From contig NZ_JACDUS010000001.1 of NCBI RefSeq assembly GCF_013761005.1, positions 682,001-746,000 of the forward strand: a stretch of 64,000 nucleotides of DNA. Reading direction: 5' to 3'. The translations under genes and the position numbers were made by a program. The notes beneath the pieces are model-generated. The model worked only from the letters and a program-made list of their open reading frames with translations. It searched no databases and was not told where the DNA came from. Position 1 is the first letter of the stretch, and every line of letters starts with the position of its first letter. Below, piece after piece: positions 25,963 to 35,924 of the stretch. The DNA is from Desulfosalsimonas propionicica (lineage in GTDB: Bacteria > Desulfobacterota > Desulfobacteria > Desulfobacterales > Desulfosalsimonadaceae).

Positions 25963-26583
25963 CTACCGCAGAAACGGGTTGGCGCGTTTTTCCTGGCCGA
26001 TGGTGGTGGCCTGCTCATGGCCGGTATAAACCTTGACGTCATCGCCCAGAGGAAACAGCTTGGTTTTGATGCTGGAAATCAGGGTCTGAAAGTCCCCCCC
26101 GGGCAGGTCGGTGCGGCCGATGGAGCCGGCAAAAAGGGTGTCGCCCACAAATACCATGTTGTCCGTGTGCAGGGAGATGCCGCCAGGGGAATGACCCGGG
26201 GTGTGGAGCACCTTCAGGGTGATTTCGCCAAATGAGATGGTGTCGCCTTCCTGCACTGTCCGGTCCGGGGCCGGCGAGTTTTGGGCGGAAAGGCCGAAGG
26301 CCGCGGCTGTTCTGACCAGATCGGCAAGCATGGCCTCGTCTGCCGGGTGAATCACGATATCCGCACCGCTGGCCTTTTTGAGATCATAATTGCCGCCCAC
26401 GTGATCAAAATGACCGTGGGTGTTGATGATATATTTGAGGGTCAGATTGTCTTTGGCCAATTCCTTGAGGATTCGGTCTGCTTCCTCTCCGGGATCAATC
26501 ACGGCTGCGGATTTGGTGTTCTCGCACCCTATAATGTAGCAGTTGGCCATGATGGGGCCTACGGCAAGGGTTTTTAAGATCAA
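25963..26583 (-). CDS. MBL-fold hydrolase (glyoxalase II-like)
   Basis: A 206-residue metallo-beta-lactamase-fold protein with THGHFDH (HxHxDH), HTPGHSPGG, VGDTLF and a late TGHEQ motif, the complete glyoxalase II-type metal site. It is shorter than true GloB, lacking the C-terminal helical domain, so it may be a general thioester hydrolase or YcbL-like enzyme. Its start overlaps the stop of the 93-aa gene by 4 nt, and it ends the nusB-trpB2 unit. Confidence 0.85.
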   Translation of the reverse strand: MILKTLAVGPIMANCYIIGCENTKSAAVIDPGEEADRILKELAKDNLTLKYIINTHGHFDHVGGNYDLKKASGADIVIHPADEAMLADLVRTAAAFGLSAQNSPAPDRTVQEGDTISFGEITLKVLHTPGHSPGGISLHTDNMVFVGDTLFAGSIGRTDLPGGDFQTLISSIKTKLFPLGDDVKVYTGHEQATTIGQEKRANPFLR

Positions 26584-26861
26584 CGGCTACCTCCTGTTTG
26601 CTTTTTTCTTTTGGCTTGTTCAGCGATTTCCACGATAGCGGCAACCTTGGGTTTCGGCGGCTCCGTGACCAGGCTGTTGTAGGTTTCAGCCGGAAGATTC
26701 TCCTTTAGATAAGCATCCACGTCAAAAATTTCCCACCAGCAGTCCAGTATCTTGAAACAGGGCAGGCTGTCAGCACCGCTGATTAAGCAGTAGCGAAACG
26801 GAATGATGCTGCCGAGCCTTGGGCAGCGGATCTCCAGATTGTCTTTTTGTGGATCGGACAT
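26580..26861 (-). CDS. Conserved small Cys-containing protein, unknown function
   Basis: A 93-residue protein. The N-terminal half has four Cys in a compact pattern: IRCPRLG, then PFRYCLIS, then LPCFKILDCWWEIFDVDAYL, which may bind a metal or cluster. The C-terminus is a charged tail rich in Lys. It is 3 nt after trpB2 and overlaps the MBL hydrolase by 4 nt, so all three are translated together. I do not recognise a named family. Confidence 0.7.
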   Translation of the reverse strand: MSDPQKDNLEIRCPRLGSIIPFRYCLISGADSLPCFKILDCWWEIFDVDAYLKENLPAETYNSLVTEPPKPKVAAIVEIAEQAKRKKQTGGSR

Positions 26862-26864
26862 AAC

Positions 26865-28241
26865 CTACACGCTTTTTAAATGCTGGGGTTTGGGATAATC
26901 CTCATACACTTTTTCAGATCCGTGCAAATCTTTCTGGGACAGCTCAATGTCTTTGATGTTACCGGAAAAATAAGCCTCATAGGCGCCCAGGTCAAGCAGC
27001 CCGTGTCCGCTCCAGTTAAACAGGATCACCTTTTCTTTTCCTTCCTCTTTGGCCTTTTGGGCTTCTTCCACCACCAGGGCCAGGGCATGACAGCTCTCCG
27101 GGGCGGGAATGATCCCTTCGGTGCGGGCTGCCAGCACTCCGGCGGCATAGCTTTTGCTTTGGGTAACGGACCGGGCTTCGAAAACACCTTCGTCCACCAG
27201 CTGGCTCACCGTGGGGGCCATGCCGTGGTAGCGCAGGCCGCCGGAATGAACCGGGGGCGGCACAAAGGTGTGGCCCAGGCTGTACATGGGCAGAAGCGGG
27301 GTGTACTTGGCCGTGTCTCCGTGGTCGTAGACAAAGGGCGCCTGGGTCAGGGTCGGACATCCGGCCGGTTCCACCGGATAGATATCCACATTTTTGCCAT
27401 GAATCTTATCATAGGCAAAAGGAAAGGCCAGGCCTGCGAAATTGCTGCCCCCGCCGGCGCATCCGATAATCACGTCCGGATATTCACTGACTTTTTCCAG
27501 CTGCCGCTTGGCTTCCAGGCCGATGATGGTCTGGTGGAGCATGACATGATTGAGCACACTGCCCAGGGAATATCGGGTCTGGCCGCTTTCATCGGCCACA
27601 GCCGCCTCGATGGCTTCGCTGATGGCAATGCCCAGGGTCCCCGGGGTGTCGGGATTCAATTCAAGGGCTTCGCGACCGGCCTTGGTGCTCATGCTTGGGC
27701 TGGGCACGCAGTTGCCGCCCCATGCTGCCATCATGGTCTTGCGGTAGGGCTTTTGATCAAAGCTGATGCGCACCATAAAGACCTTGCATTCCAGGCCGTA
27801 CTGGCAGCAGGCAAAGGACAGGGCGCTTCCCCACTGGCCGGCGCCGGTTTCGGTGGTCATTTTTTTGATCCCGAACTCCTTGTTGTAATAGGCCTGAGGT
27901 ACGGCGGTATTGGGCTTGTGGCTGCCCGGCGGGCTCACGGATTCGTTTTTGAAATAGATCCGGGCCGGGGTGTCTAAGGCCTTTTCCAGGTTGTAGGCCC
28001 GCACCAGGGGTGTGGGATGCCAGATGGACAGCACATCCATCACCTCATCGGGTATGTCGATCCACCGCTTTGTGCTGACTTCCTGCTCGATTAAGTTCAT
28101 GGGAAAAACAGGAGCGAGCTGGTCCGGGGAAAGGGGATTTCCGTCCGGCCCAAGCGGGGGATTGATCTTGATATCCGCCAATATGTTATACCATTGCCGG
28201 GGAATTTCCTCCGGCTTCAGGAAGATTTGTCTGTTTCGCAT
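26865..28241 (-). CDS. trpB2: TrpB2-type tryptophan synthase beta-like PLP enzyme
   Basis: A 458-residue PLP enzyme of the TrpB2 branch, longer than TrpB1. The PLP Lys lies in [16 protein letters not shown], the catalytic Glu in TETGAGQWG, and the phosphate loop in [11 protein letters not shown]. TrpB2 proteins make tryptophan from indole and serine and often work without TrpA (family knowledge). No trpA or other trp gene is nearby; the gene lies between nusB and a small Cys protein, so an indole-salvage or other serine-using role is possible. Start ATG 28241 has AAGGAGCC and overlaps nusB by 25 nt. Confidence 0.92.
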   Translation of the reverse strand: MRNRQIFLKPEEIPRQWYNILADIKINPPLGPDGNPLSPDQLAPVFPMNLIEQEVSTKRWIDIPDEVMDVLSIWHPTPLVRAYNLEKALDTPARIYFKNESVSPPGSHKPNTAVPQAYYNKEFGIKKMTTETGAGQWGSALSFACCQYGLECKVFMVRISFDQKPYRKTMMAAWGGNCVPSPSMSTKAGREALELNPDTPGTLGIAISEAIEAAVADESGQTRYSLGSVLNHVMLHQTIIGLEAKRQLEKVSEYPDVIIGCAGGGSNFAGLAFPFAYDKIHGKNVDIYPVEPAGCPTLTQAPFVYDHGDTAKYTPLLPMYSLGHTFVPPPVHSGGLRYHGMAPTVSQLVDEGVFEARSVTQSKSYAAGVLAARTEGIIPAPESCHALALVVEEAQKAKEEGKEKVILFNWSGHGLLDLGAYEAYFSGNIKDIELSQKDLHGSEKVYEDYPKPQHLKSV

Positions 28242-28669
28242 TCAGGGCTCCTTTTTGAGTTACAGTGGACATATCGTTGCCAGATGCTGTCGAGAATTCC
28301 GTTGATAAACGCACCGGATTTCTCTGTTCCGTATTTTTTGCCGATATCAATGGCTTCGTTGATGGCTACCTTTTCGGGAATGTCGTTGCAGAAAAGCATT
28401 TCATAAACAGCGATGCGGATCACGTTGCGATCCACGTAATCCATCCGGGCCAGTTTCCAGTTGCTGGACGTTTCGGCCAGGCGGCCGTCGATTTCCGCCT
28501 TTTTGGCCACCACCCCGCGCACCAATTCCAGTCCGAAGGGCCGCACTTTTTCCTGGGGCTCCAGCAGCGTACACAGTTCCTGGATCATCTCCTCGGAATC
28601 GTCTCCCAGGGTGTCCATGCAAAACAATGCCTGAAGTGCCATTTCTCTTGATTTCCGGCGAATTTTCAT
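28217..28669 (-). CDS. nusB: Transcription antitermination factor NusB
   Basis: A 150-residue all-helical NusB that binds boxA RNA with NusE in rRNA antitermination. Typical segments are [16 protein letters not shown] at the start and [26 protein letters not shown] near the end. It follows ribH by 10 nt, the common ribH-nusB pairing. Confidence 0.95.
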   Translation of the reverse strand: MKIRRKSREMALQALFCMDTLGDDSEEMIQELCTLLEPQEKVRPFGLELVRGVVAKKAEIDGRLAETSSNWKLARMDYVDRNVIRIAVYEMLFCNDIPEKVAINEAIDIGKKYGTEKSGAFINGILDSIWQRYVHCNSKRSPECETDKSS

Positions 28670-28679
28670 AAGAAAAGGG

Positions 28680-29150
28680 TTACGCCTTTATCAGATCGGC
28701 CAGATTGGCCATTTCAATGGCGGAAACAGCCGCATCCCATCCCTTGTTGCCGGCCTTGGTGCCGGCCCGTTCAATGGCCTGTTCAATGGTATCGGTGGTG
28801 ATGACGCCGAAAATAATCGGCACCCCGGTATCCATGCCGGCTGCGGCGATTCCCTTGGATACCTCGGCGCTGACATAGTCGAAATGAGGAGTGGAACCCC
28901 GGATCACGGCACCCAGGCAGATAACGGCATCATATTTGCCGCCAGCGGCCAGTTTTTTGGCGATAAGGGGGATTTCAAACGATCCGGGAACCTTGACAAC
29001 CTCGATGTCTGCATCATTGGCGCCGCTGCGCACCAGCGCGTCCAATGCGCCGGAAAGCAGTTTGTCAGAGATAAAATCATTAAAACGGCTGACCACAATG
29101 ACAAAGCGCCGGCCTTCGGCCAACAGATTGGCTTCGATGAATTTAGGCAT
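28680..29150 (-). CDS. ribH: 6,7-dimethyl-8-ribityllumazine synthase
   Basis: A 156-residue lumazine synthase. [18 protein letters not shown] is the substrate-binding start, and [14 protein letters not shown] and [14 protein letters not shown] contain the active-site residues. It condenses the ribityl pyrimidine with dihydroxybutanone phosphate to form the riboflavin precursor. It overlaps the end of ribBA by 8 nt. Confidence 0.96.
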   Translation of the reverse strand: MPKFIEANLLAEGRRFVIVVSRFNDFISDKLLSGALDALVRSGANDADIEVVKVPGSFEIPLIAKKLAAGGKYDAVICLGAVIRGSTPHFDYVSAEVSKGIAAAGMDTGVPIIFGVITTDTIEQAIERAGTKAGNKGWDAAVSAIEMANLADLIKA

Positions 29151-30390
29151 GAGCCTTTTTCCCCTGGTCTTTGGTTTTGTCTTTTGCTGAAACGCTTAAA
29201 TAATGGCCCATCTTGAGCTGTTTGCATTCCAGATAGCAACGGTTGTAGTCATTGGGCTCGGTTTCAATGGGCACCTGGTCCACCACGCTTAAACCGTAGC
29301 CTTCCAGGCCCACGATTTTCTTGGGATTGTTGGTGATCAAACGCATTTTGCGCACCCCGAGATCAGCCAGCACCTGGGCCCCGATGCCGTAATCGCGCAG
29401 GTCAGCCTTGAATCCGAGCTTTTCATTGGCCTCAACGGTATCATAGCCCTGGTCCTGGAGAACGTAGGCCTTGAGCTTGTTGACCAGTCCGATGCCCCGG
29501 CCTTCCTGCCGAACATAGAGCAGTACGCCGCATCCCTCCTTTTCCATCATGACCATGGCCTTGTGCAGCTGCTCGCCGCAGTCACATCGCATGGAGCCGA
29601 AAATATCACCGGTCAGGCACTCTGAGTGCACCCGTACCAGGGTGGGGGCTTCCGGGTCAATGTCACCCTTTATCAGGGCGATGTGCTGGAAATCATCCAC
29701 GTCGTTTTCATACACCCGGACCCTGAAGTTGCCGGCGAAACTGGTGGGAATCTCGGTTTCCACAACGCTTCGCACAAAGGACTCGGTGCGCATGCGGTAT
29801 TCGATCAAATCGGCAATGGTGCAGATGCCGATGCCGTGCTCTTCGCTGAATTTTTCCAGCGACGGCATCCGGGCCATTGTGCCGTCTTCATCCATGATTT
29901 CACAGATTACCCCGGAGGGTTTCATGCCGGCCAGCCGGGCCAGGTCCACCGAGCCCTCGGTCTGCCCGGTTCGCACGATCACCCCGCCCCGGCGGGCCCG
30001 AAGAGGGAATACATGGCCGGGCATGACCAGGTCATCCGGGCCGGCTTCATCGGAAATGGCCGTTTGGATGGTCGTGGCGCGGTCTGCCGCGGAAATGCCC
30101 GTGGTGACCCCTTTTTTTGCCTCAATGGAGACCGTAAAACCGGTTTCAAACTGTGAAGTGTTGTGCTGCACCATCATTGGAAGGCCCAGGTCTTCCACCT
30201 TTTCCGGGTTTAAAGAAAGGCAGACCAGGCCGCGGCCGTATTTGGCCATGAAATTGATGGCCTCGGGCGTGACCGCCTCTGCGGCCATGGTCAGATCGCC
30301 CTCGTTTTCCCGGTCCTCGTCGTCGACCAGGATGACCATTCTGCCGTCCCGGATCTCCTTGATGGCTTCTTCAATCGATAAATGTCCCAT
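29143..30390 (-). CDS. ribBA: Bifunctional DHBP synthase / GTP cyclohydrolase II
   Basis: A 415-residue fusion. Residues ~1-200 are RibB ([29 protein letters not shown]), making dihydroxybutanone phosphate from ribulose 5-phosphate. Residues ~205-400 are RibA ([20 protein letters not shown] with the zinc cysteines; RQEGRGIGL; ending in [13 protein letters not shown]), opening GTP. Both catalytic signatures are intact, unlike the RibBX-type fusions with a dead second domain. It lies between ribE and ribH. Confidence 0.96.
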   Translation of the reverse strand: MGHLSIEEAIKEIRDGRMVILVDDEDRENEGDLTMAAEAVTPEAINFMAKYGRGLVCLSLNPEKVEDLGLPMMVQHNTSQFETGFTVSIEAKKGVTTGISAADRATTIQTAISDEAGPDDLVMPGHVFPLRARRGGVIVRTGQTEGSVDLARLAGMKPSGVICEIMDEDGTMARMPSLEKFSEEHGIGICTIADLIEYRMRTESFVRSVVETEIPTSFAGNFRVRVYENDVDDFQHIALIKGDIDPEAPTLVRVHSECLTGDIFGSMRCDCGEQLHKAMVMMEKEGCGVLLYVRQEGRGIGLVNKLKAYVLQDQGYDTVEANEKLGFKADLRDYGIGAQVLADLGVRKMRLITNNPKKIVGLEGYGLSVVDQVPIETEPNDYNRCYLECKQLKMGHYLSVSAKDKTKDQGKKAHA

Positions 30391-30513
30391 TTTTATACTC
30401 CGTAAATTTCATGGAAACGCGAAAACCGCCCGGGGTTCACACGGCAGGTGGATTTCGTGTCCATTTGTTATTTGATGCAAAACCCGTGAAATCAGGTTGC
30501 AATCCCCTGATGT

Positions 30514-31167
30514 TTAAAGAAAGCCGGTTTTTGCCAAAAACGTCATATCAATTTTTTCCTGCCGGGAATCGTCGGGGTCATCTCCCTTTAAGAATTTTTC
30601 CACGTATTTTCCAATCAGGTCGGTTTCAATATTGACCCGGTCGCCGGGGTTTTTCAGCCCCAGGGTGGTGATTTTTGCCGTATGGGGGATCACCGCGATT
30701 TCAAACCGTCCTGCAGCGCAGGTGTTGACTGTCAGGCTTATGCCGTCTACAGCCACTGATCCCTTGGCAATCAGATACCGGCTGATTTGCTCGGATACGG
30801 CAAAGCCAAATACGATGGACCCGCCCATGTCTTTTTTATGCGTGATCTGTGCGCTGCCGTCTATATGGCCGGATACCAGGTGGCCGTCTAATCGGTCGGA
30901 CAGGCGAAGGGCCCGCTCCAGGTTCATTTTCTGGTCGGCCCGGGCCTCGGCCAGGGTGCTGCGGGAAAGGGTCTCGGCGGAAACATCCGCGGAAAAACGG
31001 TTTCCGGAAATTTCCACCGCTGTCAGGCATACGCCGTTGACGGCAATGCTGTCGCCGATGCGGGTGCCGTCCAGGTCAAAATCGACGGAAATGGTCAGCC
31101 GCCGGCCGGTTCCTGCAGGCTGGCTGTTTGCCAGGGTGCCCAGACCTTCGATAATTCCGGTAAACAT
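30514..31167 (-). CDS. ribE: Riboflavin synthase (alpha chain)
   Basis: A protein of about 217 residues with two tandem lumazine-binding beta-barrel domains: MFTGIIEGLGTL at the start, GDSIAVNGVCLTAVEI in the first repeat and KGSVAVDGISLTVNTC in the second. It dismutates lumazine to riboflavin. I start at ATG 31167 (MFTGIIEG), the family N-terminus; 13 upstream codons are extra frame. It is followed by ribBA after a ~120-nt spacer. Confidence 0.95.
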   Translation of the reverse strand: MFTGIIEGLGTLANSQPAGTGRRLTISVDFDLDGTRIGDSIAVNGVCLTAVEISGNRFSADVSAETLSRSTLAEARADQKMNLERALRLSDRLDGHLVSGHIDGSAQITHKKDMGGSIVFGFAVSEQISRYLIAKGSVAVDGISLTVNTCAAGRFEIAVIPHTAKITTLGLKNPGDRVNIETDLIGKYVEKFLKGDDPDDSRQEKIDMTFLAKTGFL

Positions 31168-31299
31168 TTTTCTGCCTGTTGTTAAAAAAGGTGTTAACCC
31201 TAACACGCTAAAACCTTAAAACTTTCTATTTATATCAAGTTGAAGCAAATGGCAAACATGTTTTGCCGCTCGGGGGGATTTTTAAATAACAAGCCTGAA

Positions 31300-32397
31300 T
31301 CATTTGATATAGCCCTGAATCAGAAGGTCGTCTCCGATCTGCTCTGTTTCCATGTCTGTTACGGAAATCGCCGAGGACATCAACTGCGGCCCAGGCCCGC
31401 TGCAGATGCCCATGCCGTCACCCCCGAGAATCTTCGGGGCGTAAAAAAAGCAGATTTTGTCAACCAGGCGATTTTGCAGAAACGCGGCGGCAACCCGGCT
31501 GCCGCCTTCCACCAGCAGGCTGGTGATGTTCATCTGGCCGAGCTTTGCCATCAGGCAATCAAGGTCCACCCGGTTCTGTTTTTCCGGCACATACAGGATT
31601 TGTGCGCCTTGCTGCTCCAGGCGGGCGGCCTTTTGGGGGTCGGCGTTTTCTGATGCGGCCACCATGGTGGGGGCATTGGATTGCTGAGAAAGCATTTTGG
31701 CGGTTTCCGGCATGGAAAGCTGTGTGTCCAAAATCACCCGGACCGGGTCCCGGCCGGTGCTGTTTTCCAGGCGGGTGGTCAGGCTCGGATCGTCGGCTGT
31801 CACCGTGTTGATTCCCACCAGGATGGCATCGCAGCAGTGGCGCATTTGGTGCACCCGGGCCCGGGCGGCCGGGCCTGTGACCCATTTGGCATCCCCGGTG
31901 AGCGTGGCGATTTTGCCGTCCAGGGTGGCTGCGCATTTGAGCAGCACAAAGGGCCGCCGGGTTTGAATGTAATGGATAAAAAATTCATTGAGCCGGCGGG
32001 CCTCTGGTTCGCAAATCCCGGTTTCCACGTCTATCCCGCAATCAGCCAGAAACCGGTCGCCTCCGCCGGCCACCTCCGGGTTGGGATCGGTCATGGCGCA
32101 GACCACCCGGCTGATGCCCGCCTCCAGGATGGCCCTTGTGCACGGCGGGGTGCGGCCCTGGTGGTTGCAGGGCTCCAGGGTGACATACATGGTGGCGCCC
32201 CGGGTGCGGCTGCCGGCATCGGCAATGGCGTTTACTTCGGCATGCGGGCCGCCGGCTCTTTCGTGCCACCCGCGGCCAATGATCTGTCCGTCCTGTACAA
32301 TCACCGCCCCGACCATGGGATTTGGCGACGTGCGGCCGGCGCCTTTTTCAGCCAGCTCAAGGGCTGTTTTCATGTAATGATAATCCGGATGTTCCAT
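31300..32397 (-). CDS. ribD: Bifunctional deaminase-reductase RibD
   Basis: A protein of about 365 residues. The N-terminal deaminase has GPHAEVNAI and PCNHQGRTPPC zinc motifs; the reductase follows from ~150 (LKCAATLDGKIAT; WVTGPAAR; LLVEGGSRVAAAFL). It performs the second and third steps from GTP to riboflavin. I place the start at ATG 32397 (MEHPDYHYM) with AGG 8 nt upstream; the upstream frame begins only at TTG. It is first in the rib group, behind the nrdR terminator, and no FMN riboswitch is recognisable upstream. Confidence 0.95.
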   Translation of the reverse strand: MEHPDYHYMKTALELAEKGAGRTSPNPMVGAVIVQDGQIIGRGWHERAGGPHAEVNAIADAGSRTRGATMYVTLEPCNHQGRTPPCTRAILEAGISRVVCAMTDPNPEVAGGGDRFLADCGIDVETGICEPEARRLNEFFIHYIQTRRPFVLLKCAATLDGKIATLTGDAKWVTGPAARARVHQMRHCCDAILVGINTVTADDPSLTTRLENSTGRDPVRVILDTQLSMPETAKMLSQQSNAPTMVAASENADPQKAARLEQQGAQILYVPEKQNRVDLDCLMAKLGQMNITSLLVEGGSRVAAAFLQNRLVDKICFFYAPKILGGDGMGICSGPGPQLMSSAISVTDMETEQIGDDLLIQGYIK

Positions 32398-32425
32398 GGG
32401 CAAAACCTGTTATTGGATTCGCGGC

Positions 32426-32448
32426 ACCATCTAAAATCAGACTTTTAC
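32426..32448. repeat. 23-nt sequence repeated in inverse orientation at 37466-37488
   Basis: The exact reverse complement of these 23 bases is found at 37466-37488 next to the palindromic element upstream of tRNA-Gln. It lies between ribD and the nrdR terminator, in non-coding DNA. Confidence 0.8.
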
Positions 32449-32489
32449 AAAAATATCCTTATTGGGTAGATAAAACATAATCATTTTTT

Positions 32490-32529
32490 GAAAAAAAGAA
32501 CGGCTCCGCAAATGGACCGCGGAACCGTT
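32490..32529 (-). terminator. Rho-independent terminator of nrdR
   Basis: AACGGCTCCGC (32499-32509) pairs with GCGGAACCGTT (32519-32529) with one G-T pair and a 9-nt loop. On the minus strand it is followed by CTTTTTTT (complement of 32490-32497). It lies 26 nt downstream of the nrdR stop and separates nrdR from ribD. Confidence 0.85.
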
Positions 32530-32554
32530 TTTCTGGTGTGCTGCAAAATGGTTG

Positions 32555-33010
32555 TTATCTTTGGTCCAGAAGGGTTTTGAGTTCGGTGACAAAGTCGTTG
32601 ACGTCCTTAAAATCCTGGTATACCGAGGCAAACCGCACGTAGGCCACCTTGTCGAGTTCATGCAGGCGGGCCATGATTTTCTCTCCGATCACCCGGGATG
32701 GGATTTCCTTTTCCTCGGCCTCCCGCAGGTCGCGCTCAAGCTCTTCGATAAAGGCCTCAATGACATTCATGCTGATTTCACGCTTCTCGCAAGCCCGTTT
32801 GAGTCCGGAGCGGACCTTGTCCCGGTTAAACACCTCCCGCCGCTTGTCTTTTTTGATGATCATCAGCGGGATTTCCTCCACGGTTTCATAGGTGGTGAAC
32901 CGCCGCCCGCACAAAAGACATTCCCGCCGCCGGCGAATGGCGTTTCCATCCTTGCTCAGCCGTGAATCAATGACCTTGTTGTCGTTTTCACCGCAAAACG
33001 GGCATCGCAT
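32555..33010 (-). CDS. nrdR: Transcriptional repressor NrdR
   Basis: A 151-residue protein with an N-terminal zinc ribbon ([17 protein letters not shown], then CLLCGRRFTTYE) and an ATP-cone domain (KKDKRREVFNRDKVRSGLKRAC). NrdR senses ATP/dATP and represses ribonucleotide reductase genes. No ribonucleotide reductase is in the window; its neighbour is a dCMP deaminase, also in dNTP supply. It is directly coupled to that gene (adjacent stop/start) and has a clear terminator. Confidence 0.96.
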   Translation of the reverse strand: MRCPFCGENDNKVIDSRLSKDGNAIRRRRECLLCGRRFTTYETVEEIPLMIIKKDKRREVFNRDKVRSGLKRACEKREISMNVIEAFIEELERDLREAEEKEIPSRVIGEKIMARLHELDKVAYVRFASVYQDFKDVNDFVTELKTLLDQR

Positions 33011-33474
33011 CAGCTGCCTCCTTTAACCTGCCGCAGCCGGATCCCGGCTTCTTCGAGCAGGGCGGCGGACAATTCATCCGCGTACCCTTCCTGGTAACAG
33101 ATTTCGGTGAGCCCGGCATTGATAAGCATTTTCGTGCATATGGCACAGGGCAGGTTCGTGCAGTAAAGACTTGCTCCGCGGATGGCCACCCCGTGATAGG
33201 CGGCCTGGATGATGGCATTTTGCTCCGCGTGAATGCCGCGGCACAATTCATGGCGCTGACCGGACTCGATGTTCATGCTCTCACGCAGGCAGCCCACCTC
33301 GGCGCAGTGCCTGATTTTGGCGGGCGCGCCGTTGTACCCCGTGGACAGCACCCGGTGCTCCTTGACCAGCACCGCCCCCACGGCCCGGCGAAGGCAGGTG
33401 GAGCGCCGGGCCACGAGATTGGCAATATCCATAAAATAATCATCCCAGGCAGGACGCTGGCCGGTTGGGGTCAT
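33010..33474 (-). CDS. dCMP deaminase family protein (ComEB-like)
   Basis: A 154-residue zinc deaminase: HAEQNAI supplies His and catalytic Glu, and PCAICTK supplies the two zinc cysteines. [21 protein letters not shown] is the typical N-terminus of deoxycytidylate deaminases. It converts dCMP to dUMP for thymidylate synthesis. Its stop touches the nrdR start, and glyA (one-carbon supply) is upstream, consistent with a dTMP theme. Confidence 0.92.
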   Translation of the reverse strand: MTPTGQRPAWDDYFMDIANLVARRSTCLRRAVGAVLVKEHRVLSTGYNGAPAKIRHCAEVGCLRESMNIESGQRHELCRGIHAEQNAIIQAAYHGVAIRGASLYCTNLPCAICTKMLINAGLTEICYQEGYADELSAALLEEAGIRLRQVKGGS

Positions 33475-33554
33475 AAATGTTTTGCCTTTTCATTGCAAGG
33501 CGTCCGGACCGCTGGTTTTGACAAATTTCGGCAGCGGACAATCGATGCACGCCT

Positions 33555-34850
33555 TTATGGGGTTTGCGCAAACAACGGAAACCCGGCGCAAAGTTCCTGC
33601 ACTTGCTGCCGGATGCCCTCAATGCGGGTTGTGTCATCGGGGTGCTTAAGAACGTCAAGGATAAATGCCCCGATTTTTTGCATTTCCGCCTCTTTCATGC
33701 CCCGGGTGGTCACCGCCGGGGTGCCGATGCGGATGCCGCTGGTGACAAAGGGGCTTTCCGTGTCAAAGGGCACGGTGTTCTTGTTTACGGTAATGCCGGC
33801 CATGCCCAGGACTTCCTCTGCTTTTTTGCCTGTAATGGAAAGGTTTCGCAGGTCTGCGAGCATCATGTGGTTGTCCGTGCCCCCGGAAATCAGATCCACT
33901 CCGTTTTGCTGGAGTACGGAGGCAAGGGCACGGGCGTTGCCCACCACATCGGCCTGGTAGTCTTTGAACGACTCGCCTGCGGCCAGTTTGAAGGCCACGG
34001 CCTTGGCTGCAATCACGTGCATCAGGGGTCCGCCCTGGATCCCGGGAAAAATTTCCTTGTTTAAGACCTTGTCCAGATCGGTTTTGGCCAGAATCAGCCC
34101 GCCCCTGGGGCCGCGCAGGGTCTTGTGAGTGGTGGATGTGACCACGTCGGCATGCGGCACTGGCGAGGGGTGATGGCCGGTTGCCACCAGCCCGGCAATG
34201 TGGGCCATGTCCACCATGAACCAGGCGCCAACGGATTTGGCAATCCGGGCGAAAGCCTCGAAATCGATTGTCCGTGAATACGCGCTGGCTCCGGCAATAA
34301 TCATTTTGGGCCGGTGCTTTTCAGCCAGGGTCGCCACCTGGTCGTAATCAATGGTGCCTTCTTTCCTGGTGACACCGTAATGGGCAAACTTGTAAAACCG
34401 CCCCGAGAAACTGGCCGCAGCGCCGTGGGTCAGGTGGCCGCCGTGGGAAAGGTCCATGGCCAGGATGGTGTCGCCGAGTTCCAGAAGGGCGAAAAATACG
34501 GCCATGTTGGCCTGGGAGCCGGAATGGGGCTGTACGTTGGCATATTCAGCGCCAAACAGCTCCTTTGCCCGGTCAATGGCCTTGGTTTCAGCGATGTCGA
34601 CATATTCACAGCCGCCGTAATAACGTTTGTCCGGGTATCCTTCGGCGTACTTGTTTGTCAGCACGCTGGACTGGGCGCTCATGACCGCAGGGCTGACAAT
34701 GTTTTCCGAGGCGATTAGCTCCAGGGTGGTTTTCTGTCGGTCATATTCCCGGGAAATGGCTTCTGCGATTTCCGGGTCAGCTTTTTTGACTATGGACAGG
34801 TTCAGGGACAGATCATCGGCGGTTGCATTCTTATCTGTAATATCGCTCAA
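33555..34850 (-). CDS. glyA: Serine hydroxymethyltransferase
   Basis: A 431-residue SHMT. The PLP Lys lies in [15 protein letters not shown], and [32 protein letters not shown] (shown here only as the region near residues 50-80) is the folate/serine site. It interconverts serine and glycine with tetrahydrofolate. It follows rpiB by 3 nt in the usual rpiB-glyA order. Length and motifs are normal. Confidence 0.97.
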   Translation of the reverse strand: MSDITDKNATADDLSLNLSIVKKADPEIAEAISREYDRQKTTLELIASENIVSPAVMSAQSSVLTNKYAEGYPDKRYYGGCEYVDIAETKAIDRAKELFGAEYANVQPHSGSQANMAVFFALLELGDTILAMDLSHGGHLTHGAAASFSGRFYKFAHYGVTRKEGTIDYDQVATLAEKHRPKMIIAGASAYSRTIDFEAFARIAKSVGAWFMVDMAHIAGLVATGHHPSPVPHADVVTSTTHKTLRGPRGGLILAKTDLDKVLNKEIFPGIQGGPLMHVIAAKAVAFKLAAGESFKDYQADVVGNARALASVLQQNGVDLISGGTDNHMMLADLRNLSITGKKAEEVLGMAGITVNKNTVPFDTESPFVTSGIRIGTPAVTTRGMKEAEMQKIGAFILDVLKHPDDTTRIEGIRQQVQELCAGFPLFAQTP

Positions 34851-34853
34851 AGG

Positions 34854-35291
34854 TCAGTTTCCTCCACAAAATTTTTCCAGCCGCTGGCTGTGCCGCCCGC
34901 CCTCAAAAGGGGTTTGAATCCAGGCTTGCACAATCTCGCGGGCCAGTTCAGTGCCGATCACCCTTCCGCCCAGTACCAGGATGTTGGCGTCGTTGTGACG
35001 GCGGCTCATGATGGCGGAAAACAGGTCGTTGCACAATGCCGCGCGCACATGGCCAAACCGGTTGGCCACCATGGACATGCCGATGCCGGTGCCGCAGATC
35101 AGAATCGCGCGCTCATATTCGCCGCTGTCCACCTTGCCGGCCACACGGGCGCCGAAATCAGGATAATCCACGGACTGTTCAGAGTCCGTTCCGAAGTCAT
35201 CGACTTTAAAGTCAAGTGAAATCAAATAGTTTTTTACGATCTCCTTGAGTTCGTAGCCTGCGTGGTCAGAACCGATGGCAAGGGGAAGCAT
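34854..35291 (-). CDS. rpiB: Ribose-5-phosphate isomerase B
   Basis: A 145-residue Rpi[13 protein letters not shown] at the start, then [13 protein letters not shown], and the active-site Cys in [15 protein letters not shown]. It interconverts ribose 5-phosphate and ribulose 5-phosphate. It comes after acpP, with a spacer of about 75 nt in which fabF would be expected in many relatives but is absent. Confidence 0.96.
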   Translation of the reverse strand: MLPLAIGSDHAGYELKEIVKNYLISLDFKVDDFGTDSEQSVDYPDFGARVAGKVDSGEYERAILICGTGIGMSMVANRFGHVRAALCNDLFSAIMSRRHNDANILVLGGRVIGTELAREIVQAWIQTPFEGGRHSQRLEKFCGGN

Positions 35292-35365
35292 CCTGGGCCT
35301 CGTTTTCCTTTTGATTGGGTTGGGTTTGGGTGCGTACAGGGCGAACCGGCAATATTGCCGAGGGA

Positions 35366-35602
35366 TTACGACTGGGTTTTTTTAATGATGTAGTTGATGG
35401 CGTCTTCCACGGTTCGCAAGTTTTCGGCGTCTTCGTCGGGCACCTCGATATCAAACTGTTCTTCCATGGTCATGATCATTTCCACGATGGCCAGGGAATC
35501 GGCCCCCAGATCATCAATTAATGATGCCTTGGGTACCACGTCAGCCGGGTCCACCTCAAGCTTTTCGGAAATGAGCTTTTTGACCTTGTCTTCGATTGTC
35601 AT
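35366..35602 (-). CDS. acpP: Acyl carrier protein
   Basis: A 78-residue ACP with the phosphopantetheine Ser in [13 protein letters not shown]. It is acidic and helical, typical of fatty-acid synthesis ACP. It is preceded by rpmF, so the unit is rpmF-acpP without plsX/fabH/fabD/fabG between. Confidence 0.97.
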   Translation of the reverse strand: MTIEDKVKKLISEKLEVDPADVVPKASLIDDLGADSLAIVEMIMTMEEQFDIEVPDEDAENLRTVEDAINYIIKKTQS

Positions 35603-35616
35603 AGTCGCCGATCCCC

Positions 35617-35796
35617 TTACGCTTCGGTCTCAATAACGGTACGGCCTTTGTAATTGCCGCATTCCGGACATGCCCGGTGGCTCATGACCGTCTCCCCGCA
35701 CTGGGTGCAACGGCTTAAAGCCGGGGCCTGGGCTTTCTGGTGGGTTCTGCGCTTGTCCCGCTTGGACCTGGATACCTTGTGTTTGGGTACTGCCAT
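35617..35796 (-). CDS. rpmF: 50S ribosomal protein L32
   Basis: A 59-residue protein beginning [19 protein letters not shown], the invariant L32 start, and containing a zinc ribbon with CTQCGE and CPECGNY. It is read on the minus strand from ATG 35796 to TAA 35617, with GGGAG upstream. It is a C+ form like L28 in this window. It is the first gene of the rpmF-acpP unit, driven by the promoter at 35867-35895. Confidence 0.96.
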   Translation of the reverse strand: MAVPKHKVSRSKRDKRRTHQKAQAPALSRCTQCGETVMSHRACPECGNYKGRTVIETEA

Positions 35797-35866
35797 TTGA
35801 ATAATCTCCCAACTATTTGAAATAATTTATTAAATATATTAACTGCCGGTAAATGATCATTTAAAA

Positions 35867-35895
35867 TCAATAGGGTAAAATCTGTTTCATGTCAA
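35867..35895 (-). promoter_or_regulatory. Candidate sigma-70 promoter of rpmF-acpP
   Basis: On the minus strand TTGACA (35895-35890) and TATTGA (35872-35867) are separated by exactly 17 bp, about 70 nt upstream of rpmF. Confidence 0.55.
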
Positions 35896-35924
35896 GGGAT
35901 TTTGCAGGGCGGAAAAAACCATTC

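Noticed and set aside
26880-27977. 365-codon plus-strand frame opposite trpB2
   Set aside because: Mirror frame of a clear PLP enzyme; composition is typical of antisense frames.
32398-32554. FMN riboswitch upstream of ribD
   Set aside because: The spacer contains the nrdR terminator and a repeat, but no RFN-element consensus blocks; the ribE-ribBA spacer likewise shows none.
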